Assembly (NCBI GenBank): GCA_025963265.1
Contig: JAOPUY010000166.1
Coordinates: 1-7,797 of the forward strand
Source: Frankiales bacterium
GTDB lineage: Bacteria; Actinomycetota; Actinomycetes; Mycobacteriales; Jatrophihabitantaceae
Direction of reading: 5' to 3'
DNA length: 7,797 nt
Part shown: one piece after another, positions 1-6,128 of the stretch
Layout of the letters: the number at the start of each line of letters is the position of its first letter
Numbering within the stretch: position 1 is the first letter of the stretch
Position numbers and translations under genes: made by a program
Notes under the pieces: generated by a model
The model's input: only the letters and a program-made list of their open reading frames with translations
Databases searched by the model: none
Told to the model about the DNA's origin: nothing

Positions 1-1417
1 CGCCGGTGTTGGCGACGAAGCGGACGTCCAGCGCGGTGAGCGTGCCATCGCGCTTGGCCCCGGCGGTCACGCGGATGCTCATGGGGTGCCGGGTCGAGGT
101 GCCGGTGAACTGCTCGACCCGAGTCAGCTCCAGCTGCACGGGGGCGCCGGTGCGCAGCGCGGCCAAGGCGGTGATGTCCTCGGTGAACATCTCCTGCTTG
201 CCGCCGAACCCACCGCCGACGCGCCCGGTCAGCACGTGCACCGACTCCGGCGGCCGGTCGAACAGCCGGCACAAGGCGTCCCGGGTCAGGAACGGGGTCT
301 GGCTGCTGGTCCGCACCGTCAGCCGGCCGTCCGAGTCGACCCAGGCGATGCAGGCGTGCGTCTCCAGATGGGCGTGCTGCACCCGCTGGACGGAGAAGGT
401 GTTGCGGTAGACCTCGTCCGCCTCGGCCAGCCCGGCGGCGATGTCGCCGATCTCGCTGTGCACCTGCGCCGCGATGTTGCGGTCCGGGTCGCTGATGCGG
501 GTGCTGGCCGGGTCCTTGCCCGCGTGCACGAGCGGCGCCCCCGGCGCCATCGCCGCGTCCGGGTCCAGCACGGCCGGGCGCACCTCGTAGTCGACGAGCA
601 GCGCGGCGACGCCTTGTTCAGCCGCGCTGACGCTCTCGGCCACCACCGCGGCGACGCGCTGACCCACGTGGCGCACCGTCCGGTCGAGCAGCCGTAAGTC
701 GTCCGGGTCGTCGGTGTACTTCTCATGCCGGGCGCTTGAGTACAAGAGGTCCGGCGAGTCGGCGTAGGTGAGCACGAGCCGCACGCCGGGCACGGCCAGC
801 GCGGCCCGGGTGTCGATGCCGCGGATGTAGGCGTGCGCGTGCGGCGACCGGAGCAAGGCCAGATGCAGCAGGCCGGGTGGGGCGACATCGAGGGTGTAGC
901 GGGCCCGACCGGTCACGATGTCGCGGCTGGCCGGGGCGGCGATGTCTCGGCCGACCGCGTCCCCGGGCTGGCCCAAGTCGGCGAGATTCCCCTTATGAGA
1001 CAGGGAATCGGCGATCGCCCGGTAACCGGTGCAGCGGCACAGGTTGCCCTTGAGCGACTGGTCGGGATCAGCCAGCTGCTCGGGGCTCAGCGAGGCGGTC
1101 GTCATGATCAGGCCGGCGGTGCAGAAGCCGCACTGGAATCCCTGCGCCTGCAGGAAGCCACGCTGGGCCGGGTGCAGCTCGTCCTCGTCGGCCAAACCCT
1201 CGACGGTGGTGACCGACCGTCCGACCGCTCGAACGGCCGGGTAAATGCAGCTGTGGAACGGCGTGCCGTCGACCTGGACCGTGCAGGCGCCGCAATCGCC
1301 GGCATCGCAGCCCTTTTTGACCCCGAACCAGCCCTCGCCGCGCAGGTAGGTGCGCAGGCATTGGCCGGGCGACGGCTCGGCGACCCCGGGGACTCCGTTG
1401 ACGACCGGGGTTTTCAC
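1..1417 (-). CDS. Xanthine dehydrogenase-type molybdenum hydroxylase, fused [2Fe-2S] + Mo-cofactor subunit (C-terminus beyond window)
   Basis: The frame is open from a GTG at 1417-1415 to the left edge (472 residues visible). An N-terminal two-cluster ferredoxin-type domain has one cluster ligated by C37, C42, C45 and C57 (KKGCDAGDCGAC) and the other by C96, C99, C127 and C129 (QCGFC, LCRCTGY). After a linker at about 140-160, the hammerhead domain of the molybdenum subunit starts near ASRDIVTGRARYTLD. The Mo-site motifs TSSQTPF (Q373) and GGGFGGK (401-407) follow. The family hydroxylates purines or related heterocycles and passes electrons through Fe-S to FAD. With an FAD subunit and a deaminase upstream, hypoxanthine/xanthine to urate is the likely reaction. 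The GTG overlaps the FAD-subunit stop as GTGA, implying translational coupling. Fused relatives run to roughly 900 residues, so about half is visible. Gln408 sits where classical xanthine dehydrogenases have a substrate-binding Glu, so another substrate (aldehyde, other N-heterocycle) is possible. Confidence 0.9.
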   Translation of the reverse strand, partial: MKTPVVNGVPGVAEPSPGQCLRTYLRGEGWFGVKKGCDAGDCGACTVQVDGTPFHSCIYPAVRAVGRSVTTVEGLADEDELHPAQRGFLQAQGFQCGFCTAGLIMTTASLSPEQLADPDQSLKGNLCRCTGYRAIADSLSHKGNLADLGQPGDAVGRDIAAPASRDIVTGRARYTLDVAPPGLLHLALLRSPHAHAYIRGIDTRAALAVPGVRLVLTYADSPDLLYSSARHEKYTDDPDDLRLLDRTVRHVGQRVAAVVAESVSAAEQGVAALLVDYEVRPAVLDPDAAMAPGAPLVHAGKDPASTRISDPDRNIAAQVHSEIGDIAAGLAEADEVYRNTFSVQRVQHAHLETHACIAWVDSDGRLTVRTSSQTPFLTRDALCRLFDRPPESVHVLTGRVGGGFGGKQEMFTEDITALAALRTGAPVQLELTRVEQFTGTSTRHPMSIRVTAGAKRDGTLTALDVRFVANTG

Positions 1418-2244
1418 GGCTGCCGTCCGCCGAGCTCGACGCGGATTTGCTCGGCCAGCACCCGGGTGAGCTGGGCCCGCCACCGCGGATCGCCGTGCAC
1501 GTCCTGGTGGTAGGGCAGCTCGGCCGCGGCCAAGGCCTCGACCAAGGCGGCGGCGGTGGCCGAGCGCGGTAGTCGCAGCCGGATCGGTCGGGTGGTGGCC
1601 GCGGTGACCGTCAGCAGCAGTTCGTCCGTCTCCGCGTCCAGCCGACCGATCACCACCGCCGCCGAACGGCCCGCCGCGAACAGCGAATACTGCCGAAACG
1701 CGGTGGCCGCTCGCAGGGCCGGCCCAGGCAGGGTGATCGAGCGCAGCAGGTCGCCGGGCTCGAGCACCGTGCGGCCGGCGCCGATCACGAACTCCAATGC
1801 GGGGACGGTGCGGCGGGAGCCGTCGGCGGCAAGGACGAGGCACTGACCGTCCAGGGCCGCGGCGAGCGAGGTCATCGGCCCCGCCGGCAGGGCCAGGCAG
1901 AGGTTGCCGCCGACGGTGGCCGCGTTCCAGACCTTGAACGAGCCCAGCAAGGCCCGCGCCGCCTGGCTGAAGAGCGCAGCGGCGGGCCAGTCTGGGGGCG
2001 CGGCGAAGGCGACCAGCTCGGCGATGGTGCAGGTCGCGGCGATCTCCAGCCCGGCCTCGGTGACCGTCAGCGGCGGCCACCCGAACTCGGTCAGGTCGTG
2101 CAGCACCCGCAACTGCGGCTGCGGTTCGGAGAACAGCCAGGTGCCGCCGGCCAGCCAGGCCTGGTCGCTGTCCCAGCCGCCCGAATCGGGCTGCGCGCCG
2201 GGCAGCCGAGCGGGCCGGATCTCGGTGACGGAGTTCAGATCCAT
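1414..2244 (-). CDS. Xanthine dehydrogenase-type FAD-binding subunit
   Basis: The product has 276 residues and matches the FAD-binding medium subunit of molybdenum hydroxylases (CO dehydrogenase flavoprotein / XDH FAD family, usually about 270-300 residues). The first FAD-contacting loop is LAGGTWLF (31-38), a variant of the usual AGGTDL. The second is VWNAATVGGNL (105-115) followed by a Pro-Ala-Gly-Pro segment and a hydrophobic helix. IGAGRTVLEPGD and the GRSAAVVIG stretch mark the start of the C-terminal flavoprotein domain. Its role is to take electrons from the Fe-S clusters of the neighbouring subunit and pass them to NAD+ or another acceptor. The ATG at 2244-2242 lies four bases after the deaminase stop and the stop overlaps the next gene's GTG, so the three genes look co-transcribed and translationally coupled. 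The same frame is open further upstream inside the deaminase gene, but that part lacks family similarity, so I start at MDLNSV. No strong Shine-Dalgarno sequence is visible. Confidence 0.9.
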   Translation of the reverse strand: MDLNSVTEIRPARLPGAQPDSGGWDSDQAWLAGGTWLFSEPQPQLRVLHDLTEFGWPPLTVTEAGLEIAATCTIAELVAFAAPPDWPAAALFSQAARALLGSFKVWNAATVGGNLCLALPAGPMTSLAAALDGQCLVLAADGSRRTVPALEFVIGAGRTVLEPGDLLRSITLPGPALRAATAFRQYSLFAAGRSAAVVIGRLDAETDELLLTVTAATTRPIRLRLPRSATAAALVEALAAAELPYHQDVHGDPRWRAQLTRVLAEQIRVELGGRQP

Positions 2245-2248
2245 CGGC

Positions 2249-3613
2249 TCAGCGATCCGGGCGCAGTGCCGCACTGGCTCGGCCGGCGGCGGCCGCCAGC
2301 TTGTCCTCGTCGGCCGATTGCAGCCGGCCCCCCGCCACCACCAGCCGGCCGTTGACGTAGAGGCGGTCCAGCGTCGGGGCCCCGAAGACGAGCGTGACGA
2401 CCGGGTCGGCGATCCCAGTGCCGGCGATCCCGGCCACGTTCCACAGGGCCAGGTCGGCGAGCTTGCCCGGTTCCAGCGATCCGATCTCCGCCTCGCGCCC
2501 GAGGCACCGCGCCCCGCCCGAGGTGGCCATCGCCAACGCCTGGCGGGCATTGAGGCCCAGCGGCCCATTGCGGATGCGCGCGGTCAGCAGCGCCTGATGC
2601 AGCTCGTCGACCATCCGTCCGGACTCATTCGAGGCCGATCCGTCCACGCCCAGGCCGACCGGCGCCCCGGCGGCCAGCAGCTCCTGGATCGGGGCGGCCC
2701 CGGCGCCGAGCCGACCGTTCGAAGTCGGGCAATGCGCCACCCCGGTGCCGGTGGCGGCGAAGCGAGCGACCGCCTGCGGGGAGAGGTGGACGCAGTGGGC
2801 CAGCCAGACGTCCTCGCCCAGCCAGCCCAGGTCCTCGATGTACTCGGCCGGCGTCTGGCCGAAACGCTCGCGGCAGAAGTCGTCCTCGTCGATGGTCTCG
2901 GCCAGGTGGGTGTGCAGGCGAACGCCCTTCTCGCGGGCCAGCGCCGCCGAGTCGCGCATCAGCTCGGCGGTGACCGAGAACGGCGAGCACGGCGCCACCG
3001 CGATTCGCAGCATCGAGTCGAACGAGGGATCGTGCCAGCGGGTGATGGCGGCCTCGGTGGCGGCCAGGATCTGATCGTGCTCCTCCACGACGGAGTCGGG
3101 GGGTAGCCCGCCCGCCGAGGCGCCCAGGTTCATCGAGCCGCGAGTGGGGTGAAAGCGCAGCCCGATGGCGGCCGCCGCCTCGATCTCGGCCTGCAGCAGA
3201 TCGCCGCCGTGCTGGGGGAAGACGTAGTGGTGATCGGTGCTCGTGGTGCAGCCGGTGAGGGCCAGCCAGGCCAGGTTGGCCGCCGCCGAGTCGTGCACCG
3301 ACTGGGCGTCGATCCGCGCCCAGATCGGATACAGCGTGGTCAGCCACCCGAACAGCGTCGTGTCGGTGGCGTAGCCGCGGGTGATCCACTGATAGAGGTG
3401 CTGATGGGTGTTGACCAAGCCGGGCGTGATGAGCATCCCGGTGGCGTCGAAGACGTCGATCGGCGCGCCGTCGGCGGAGTGCCGGTAGGACTCGGGCACC
3501 GGCCCCGAACCGACGGCCAGAATGTGGTTGCCGTCGAGGACCACATAGCCGTCGGGGTGCTCGGTGCCCGCGGCGTCACTAGTCGCGATGTGCGCGCCGG
3601 TGATGACGAGCAT
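2249..3613 (-). CDS. 8-oxoguanine deaminase-type amidohydrolase
   Basis: The product has 454 residues and belongs to the metal-dependent amidohydrolase superfamily (cytosine/guanine deaminase-like group). Visible metal and catalytic residues are H70 and H72 in NTHQHLYQ, H234/H236 in RLHTHLAET, H273 in WLAHCVHL and D324 in GLGVDGSASN. CTTSTDHHYVFP (122-133) and TRGSMNLG (157-164), followed by GGLPPD, are the pattern I associate with bacterial 8-oxoguanine deaminases and the related enzymes first annotated as hydroxydechloroatrazine ethylaminohydrolase. The expected reaction is 8-oxoguanine + H2O to urate + NH3, which fits a urate catabolic cluster next to XDH. Plain guanine deaminase activity (guanine to xanthine) is the alternative. 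An in-frame GTG at 3619-3617 is probably not the start: it lies in a GGAGGTG Shine-Dalgarno sequence placed five bases before the ATG at 3613-3611. The stop is followed four bases later by the FAD-subunit ATG. Confidence 0.88.
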   Translation of the reverse strand: MLVITGAHIATSDAAGTEHPDGYVVLDGNHILAVGSGPVPESYRHSADGAPIDVFDATGMLITPGLVNTHQHLYQWITRGYATDTTLFGWLTTLYPIWARIDAQSVHDSAAANLAWLALTGCTTSTDHHYVFPQHGGDLLQAEIEAAAAIGLRFHPTRGSMNLGASAGGLPPDSVVEEHDQILAATEAAITRWHDPSFDSMLRIAVAPCSPFSVTAELMRDSAALAREKGVRLHTHLAETIDEDDFCRERFGQTPAEYIEDLGWLGEDVWLAHCVHLSPQAVARFAATGTGVAHCPTSNGRLGAGAAPIQELLAAGAPVGLGVDGSASNESGRMVDELHQALLTARIRNGPLGLNARQALAMATSGGARCLGREAEIGSLEPGKLADLALWNVAGIAGTGIADPVVTLVFGAPTLDRLYVNGRLVVAGGRLQSADEDKLAAAAGRASAALRPDR

Positions 3614-3616
3614 GGG

Positions 3617-3623
3617 CACCTCC
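3617..3623 (-). promoter_or_regulatory. Shine-Dalgarno site that fixes the deaminase start
   Basis: On the minus strand GGAGGTG is followed by CCC and then ATG, leaving five bases between GGAGG and the ATG at 3613-3611. It is one of the strongest ribosome-binding sites in the window. It argues against initiation at the GTG embedded in it, so the protein starts MLVITGAHIATSD. Confidence 0.7.
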
Positions 3624-3721
3624 GCTGAGCGCGGTCGCTCGCGGCGACGGGAATTGCTGACAGATCACCATTGGCGAGACGTGTTTCGGTCATGTGTGGG
3701 CGAGATTGCCACCATGATTCC

Positions 3722-3739
3722 GCGGCCGCCGCCGGCCGC
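3722..3739 (-). terminator. Possible hairpin terminator after uraH
   Basis: GCGGCCG at 3722-3728 is the reverse complement of CGGCCGC at 3733-3739, giving a 7-bp all-GC stem with a 4-base loop. It begins 22 bases beyond the uraH stop in the direction of transcription. No T-tract follows, so it would be the non-canonical type often proposed for high-GC actinobacteria, or an RNA-processing or attenuating structure. GC-rich DNA yields such stems by chance, so support is modest. Confidence 0.35.
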
Positions 3740-3761
3740 CTCGTCCGGACCGCGGTCGAGC

Positions 3762-4082
3762 TCAGCTGCCACGGTAAGTCGAGTAGGCGTAAGGGCTGAG
3801 CAGCAGCGGAACGTGCAGGTTCTGCTGGTCGTCCCGGACGGAAAACGTGATGATCACCTCGGGATAGAACGTCTGCTCGCCGAGGTAACCCGCCGTGTCG
3901 AAGATCAATCGCGCGGTGCCTGGGCTCGGCGGCGCCGGCAGGTCGCGGATTCGGCCGTCAGCGTCGGTGCGCGCACTCGCCGACTCGGCCCACCCGGTGT
4001 CTGCTTTGACTTGCAGGCGTACCCCGACCCCGACCGCGGGCTTGCCGCTGACCGCGTCGAGGACATGCGTCGATATCGCCAC
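3762..4082 (-). CDS. uraH: 5-hydroxyisourate hydrolase (transthyretin-like)
   Basis: The product has 106 residues, a normal length for bacterial 5-hydroxyisourate hydrolase (transthyretin-related protein). It ends with the family signature YRGS (103-106). The other active-site residues expected of the family are present: H6 in STHVLD, R44 in the DGR turn (DADGRIRDLP), and H90 in NLHVPLLLSPYAYSTYRGS. The enzyme opens the ring of 5-hydroxyisourate, the product of urate oxidation, to give OHCU, the substrate of the upstream UraD. The start is GTG at 4082-4080. An in-frame TAA immediately before it makes this the most upstream start possible, and the family N-terminal strand begins there. It lies 18 bases after the uraD stop on the same strand. 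No strong ribosome-binding site is seen, so coupling to uraD is likely. Confidence 0.97.
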   Translation of the reverse strand: MAISTHVLDAVSGKPAVGVGVRLQVKADTGWAESASARTDADGRIRDLPAPPSPGTARLIFDTAGYLGEQTFYPEVIITFSVRDDQQNLHVPLLLSPYAYSTYRGS

Positions 4083-4100
4083 TTATCTCAATCCACACTT

Positions 4101-4634
4101 TCAGTGAAACGCTTTGGCCAAGCGGAGGCGGACGATCGCAGCCAGTTCTTGAGCCACGACCGCCCGCTCGGCGAACGGGTCGTTGTCCAGCCGGGCCTGG
4201 GCCGCGGCGAGCATCTCGGCGGCCGAGCGGCCGGTCGCGCAGATCAGGAACACGTAGCCGAATTTGCGCTCGTAGAGGCGATTGGCGGTGACCAAACCCT
4301 GGGCCACCTCGTCGGCGGCGGACGCCGCGCCGGCTTGCTCAGAGCGAGACCAGGCCGCCTCGGTCGCGCTGCCGCCGACCCGCTCGCCGATGCGGGGATG
4401 GGCGGACAATGCCTGCTCGACATCGACCCAGTCGAGCGTGGCGAGCACCGCGTCCGAGGCCGCCCGCAGCGTCTCGAGATCGCCGAAGGGCCGCCGGGCG
4501 ACGAGCTCGGACACCCAGCGTCGGCTCGCGCAGCAGGGCATCAGCTCAGCGGCGGCGTCAGCGAGGTCGGCGCCGTCGAACTCGGTGACGGCGATCGAGC
4601 CGTCGAGCGGGGCGCTTGCGTCGCCTGCGGTCAC
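4101..4634 (-). CDS. uraD: OHCU decarboxylase
   Basis: The product has 177 residues and matches 2-oxo-4-hydroxy-4-carboxy-5-ureidoimidazoline decarboxylase. The catalytic histidine is H79 in HPRIGE (79-84). Further family motifs are SRSEQAG (96-102), YERKFGYVFLICATGRS (121-137) and the C-terminal helix ERAVVAQELAAIVRLRL. It decarboxylates OHCU stereospecifically to (S)-allantoin, which feeds the allantoinase encoded divergently next door. The start is GTG at 4634-4632, supported by a ribosome-binding site AGGGGAGG at 4648-4641 with six bases of spacing. It is the first gene of the leftward unit. No peroxisomal-type C-terminal signal is present or expected. Confidence 0.96.
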   Translation of the reverse strand: MTAGDASAPLDGSIAVTEFDGADLADAAAELMPCCASRRWVSELVARRPFGDLETLRAASDAVLATLDWVDVEQALSAHPRIGERVGGSATEAAWSRSEQAGAASAADEVAQGLVTANRLYERKFGYVFLICATGRSAAEMLAAAQARLDNDPFAERAVVAQELAAIVRLRLAKAFH

Positions 4635-4640
4635 CGTCGT

Positions 4641-4648
4641 CCTCCCCT
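4641..4648 (-). promoter_or_regulatory. Shine-Dalgarno site for uraD
   Basis: The minus strand reads AGGGGAGG, then ACGACG, then GTG. The core GGAGG-like match and six-base spacing support the GTG at 4634-4632 as the uraD start. Confidence 0.65.
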
Positions 4649-4674
4649 ACTCGAGCTCGGGCAGCTGTGGGTAT

Positions 4675-4691
4675 CGCTAGCCACGCTAGCG
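4675..4691. promoter_or_regulatory. Perfect 7-3-7 palindrome between divergent operons, candidate operator
   Basis: The sequence CGCTAGC-CAC-GCTAGCG has two perfectly complementary 7-base arms around a 3-base centre. It lies between uraD (start 4634, minus strand) and allB (start 4737, plus strand): 40 bases from one start codon and 45 from the other, so almost exactly central. This is the expected shape and placement for a dimeric regulator that controls both arms of the pathway. Allantoin-, urate- or glyoxylate-responsive repressors are the natural candidates, but no regulator gene is in the window and I cannot name one. The GCTAGC core is self-complementary and occurs twice, nine bases apart. 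Confidence 0.5.
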
Positions 4692-4712
4692 CCTCCCCGT
4701 GCCGGTCGTCAC
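4683..4712 (-). promoter_or_regulatory. Possible promoter for uraD-uraH
   Basis: On the minus strand GTGACG (4712-4707, four of six matches to TTGACA) lies 18 bases before TAGCGT (4688-4683, fits TANNNT). The -10 overlaps the palindrome at 4675-4691, so a protein bound there would block it. The implied leader is about 40 bases with a good ribosome-binding site. No equally good pair was found for allB on the other strand. This is pattern matching by eye only. Confidence 0.3.
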
Positions 4713-4736
4713 CGCGGCGGCGTGTTGGATGTCCTC

Positions 4737-6128
4737 ATGACGGATCTGACGTTGTGGGCGGAGCGAATCTGCCGGCCCGACGGTGTGCGCCCCGGCGTGA
4801 TCGAGGTGCGCGACGGCGCCATCGCCGCCATCGCCGAGTGGCGTCCAGCGGACTCTTCGCCGCCGGCCGACGCCCTCGTGCTGGGCCCCGACGAGGTGTT
4901 GCTGCCCGGCCTGGTGGACAGTCACGTGCACGTCAACGAGCCGGGCCGCACCGAGTGGGAAGGGTTTCAGACCGCGACCGCGGCCGCCGCGGCCGGCGGC
5001 GTCACCACCATCGTCGACATGCCGCTGAACAGCATTCCGGCCACCGTCGACGTCGCTTCGCTCACCGTCAAGCAGCAGAGCACCACCGGCCAGCTGGCCG
5101 TCGATGTGGCCTTCTGGGGCGGCGCGGTGCCGGGAAACGTCGCCGAGCTGCAGCCGCTCTGGCAGGCGGGCGTCGTCGGTTTCAAATGCTTCTTGCTGCC
5201 CTCGGGCGTGCCGGAGTTCCCGCCGCTGGACGCGGCCGGGCTGCGCGCGGCCATGCGGGCGATCGCCGGCTTCGGCGGCCTGTTGATCGCGCACGCCGAG
5301 GACCAGGCCGTGCTGGACCGAGCGCCGGCGGCGGCCGGACGGCGCTATCAGGGCTTTCTGGCCTCGCGTCCGCCGGAGGCCGAGGCCAGCGCGATCTCGA
5401 TGCTGATCGACGCCGTCCGCGAGACCGGCTGCCGTACCCACATCGTGCACTTGTCAGCGGCCAGCGCGCTGCCGCTGATCGCCGCGGCCAAGGCCGAGGG
5501 GCTGCCGCTGACGGTCGAGACCTGCCCGCACTACCTCTCGCTGGCCGCCGAGCAGATCGCCGACGGCGCGACCCAATTCAAGTGCTGCCCGCCGATCCGC
5601 GAGGCGGGCAACCGGGACCGGCTCTGGGACGCCCTCGGCGCCGGCCTGATCGACTTGATCGTGTCCGATCACTCGCCGGCGACCAGTGAGCTCAAGCAGC
5701 TGGACACCGGCGACTTCGGGGTGGCCTGGGGCGGGATCGCCTCACTGCAGCTGGGGCTTTCCATCATCTGGAGCGAGGCCCGGCAGCGCGGCTACGAGCT
5801 GACCGACGTGACCCGGTGGATGGCCGCCGCTCCGGCTCGGTTGGTCGGGCTGGACCGCGCGGACGGCGGGCAGCCGCCCAAAGGGGCCATCGCCGTCGGC
5901 CACAGCGCGGACCTGGTGGTGTTCGCGCCGGAGGAGACCTTCCTCGTCGACCCCGCCCGCTTGGAGCATCGCAATCCGATCAGCCCCTATGCGACGGATA
6001 GGCTGCAGGGCGTGATTCGACAAACCTGGTTGCGGGGCGAGCTGGTCTACGCCGGCGCGGACTCGACTGAGCCGTCCGCCGCTCGCTTCACCCGCACCGG
6101 CCGGATGCTGAGCAGGCCCGGCGCGTGA
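4737..6128 (+). CDS. allB: Allantoinase
   Basis: The product has 463 residues, typical for allantoinase of the cyclic amidohydrolase family. Metal ligands and neighbours visible are H63 and H65 in DSHVHVNEPGRTEWEG (61-76, the allantoinase form of the motif), K150 in GVVGFKCFL (the lysine that is carbamylated), H186 in IAHAEDQ, H238 in HIVHLSA and D311 in VSDHSP. VDMPLNS (93-99) and ETCPHYL (261-267) also match. It hydrolyses (S)-allantoin to allantoate. I chose ATG at 4737. The frame is open far upstream, and GTG at 4722 and TTG at 4725 are alternatives, but family similarity begins at MTDLTLWAERI and no ribosome-binding site favours the earlier starts. It is the first gene of the rightward unit, and its stop overlaps the allantoicase start as GTGA. 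Confidence 0.96.
   Translation: MTDLTLWAERICRPDGVRPGVIEVRDGAIAAIAEWRPADSSPPADALVLGPDEVLLPGLVDSHVHVNEPGRTEWEGFQTATAAAAAGGVTTIVDMPLNSIPATVDVASLTVKQQSTTGQLAVDVAFWGGAVPGNVAELQPLWQAGVVGFKCFLLPSGVPEFPPLDAAGLRAAMRAIAGFGGLLIAHAEDQAVLDRAPAAAGRRYQGFLASRPPEAEASAISMLIDAVRETGCRTHIVHLSAASALPLIAAAKAEGLPLTVETCPHYLSLAAEQIADGATQFKCCPPIREAGNRDRLWDALGAGLIDLIVSDHSPATSELKQLDTGDFGVAWGGIASLQLGLSIIWSEARQRGYELTDVTRWMAAAPARLVGLDRADGGQPPKGAIAVGHSADLVVFAPEETFLVDPARLEHRNPISPYATDRLQGVIRQTWLRGELVYAGADSTEPSAARFTRTGRMLSRPGA

Larger units (their letters stand above)
3614..3761. other. 148-base gap between uraH and the deaminase gene
   Basis: This is the longest non-coding stretch in the window. It lies between the uraH stop and the deaminase start, both on the minus strand. 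It holds a GC-rich hairpin just after uraH, two pairs of short repeated words (ATGGTG and TCTCGCC on the minus strand), and the deaminase ribosome-binding site. I found no coding sequence with family similarity in it. I also found no convincing -35/-10 pair, although the length and lower GC of 3650-3720 suit a promoter for the deaminase-XDH genes. Many purine-catabolic clusters place the urate-oxidising enzyme beside uraH and uraD; this gap is far too short for one. Confidence 0.6.

Noticed and set aside
833..1513. A 226-codon plus-strand open frame antisense to the Fe-S domain.
   Set aside because: No family similarity. The opposite strand carries all eight cluster-binding cysteines in the right order and spacing, so the minus-strand reading is the real one.
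2245..2568. An N-terminal extension of the FAD subunit by 108 codons, overlapping the deaminase gene.
   Set aside because: The extension is out of frame with the deaminase and of shadow composition. The FAD family normally begins close to MDLNSV, and the deaminase C-terminus across this region looks normal.
1904..3106. A 400-codon open frame on the plus strand antisense to the FAD subunit and deaminase genes.
   Set aside because: Low-complexity composition, no recognisable domain, and it lies opposite two genes with clear motifs. It is a codon-bias shadow.
3743..3750. The short palindrome GTCCGGAC right after uraH as an operator.
   Set aside because: Eight-base GC palindromes are expected by chance in DNA of this composition, and it lies in the GC-rich flank of the hairpin, not at a plausible promoter position.
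3614..3761. A riboswitch (for example a purine-type aptamer) or small RNA in the gap before the deaminase gene.
   Set aside because: I found no conserved aptamer core or paired stems matching a known class, only the GC hairpin beside uraH and short repeated words.
3564..4736. The allantoinase reading frame stays open for about 390 codons upstream of its ATG, antisense to uraH and uraD, as if there were a long N-terminal extension or fusion.
   Set aside because: The upstream translation is Arg/Gly/Ala-rich with no family similarity, and it is antisense to two well-supported genes. Stop codons are rare in such frames in GC-rich DNA. Allantoinase is full length from 4737.
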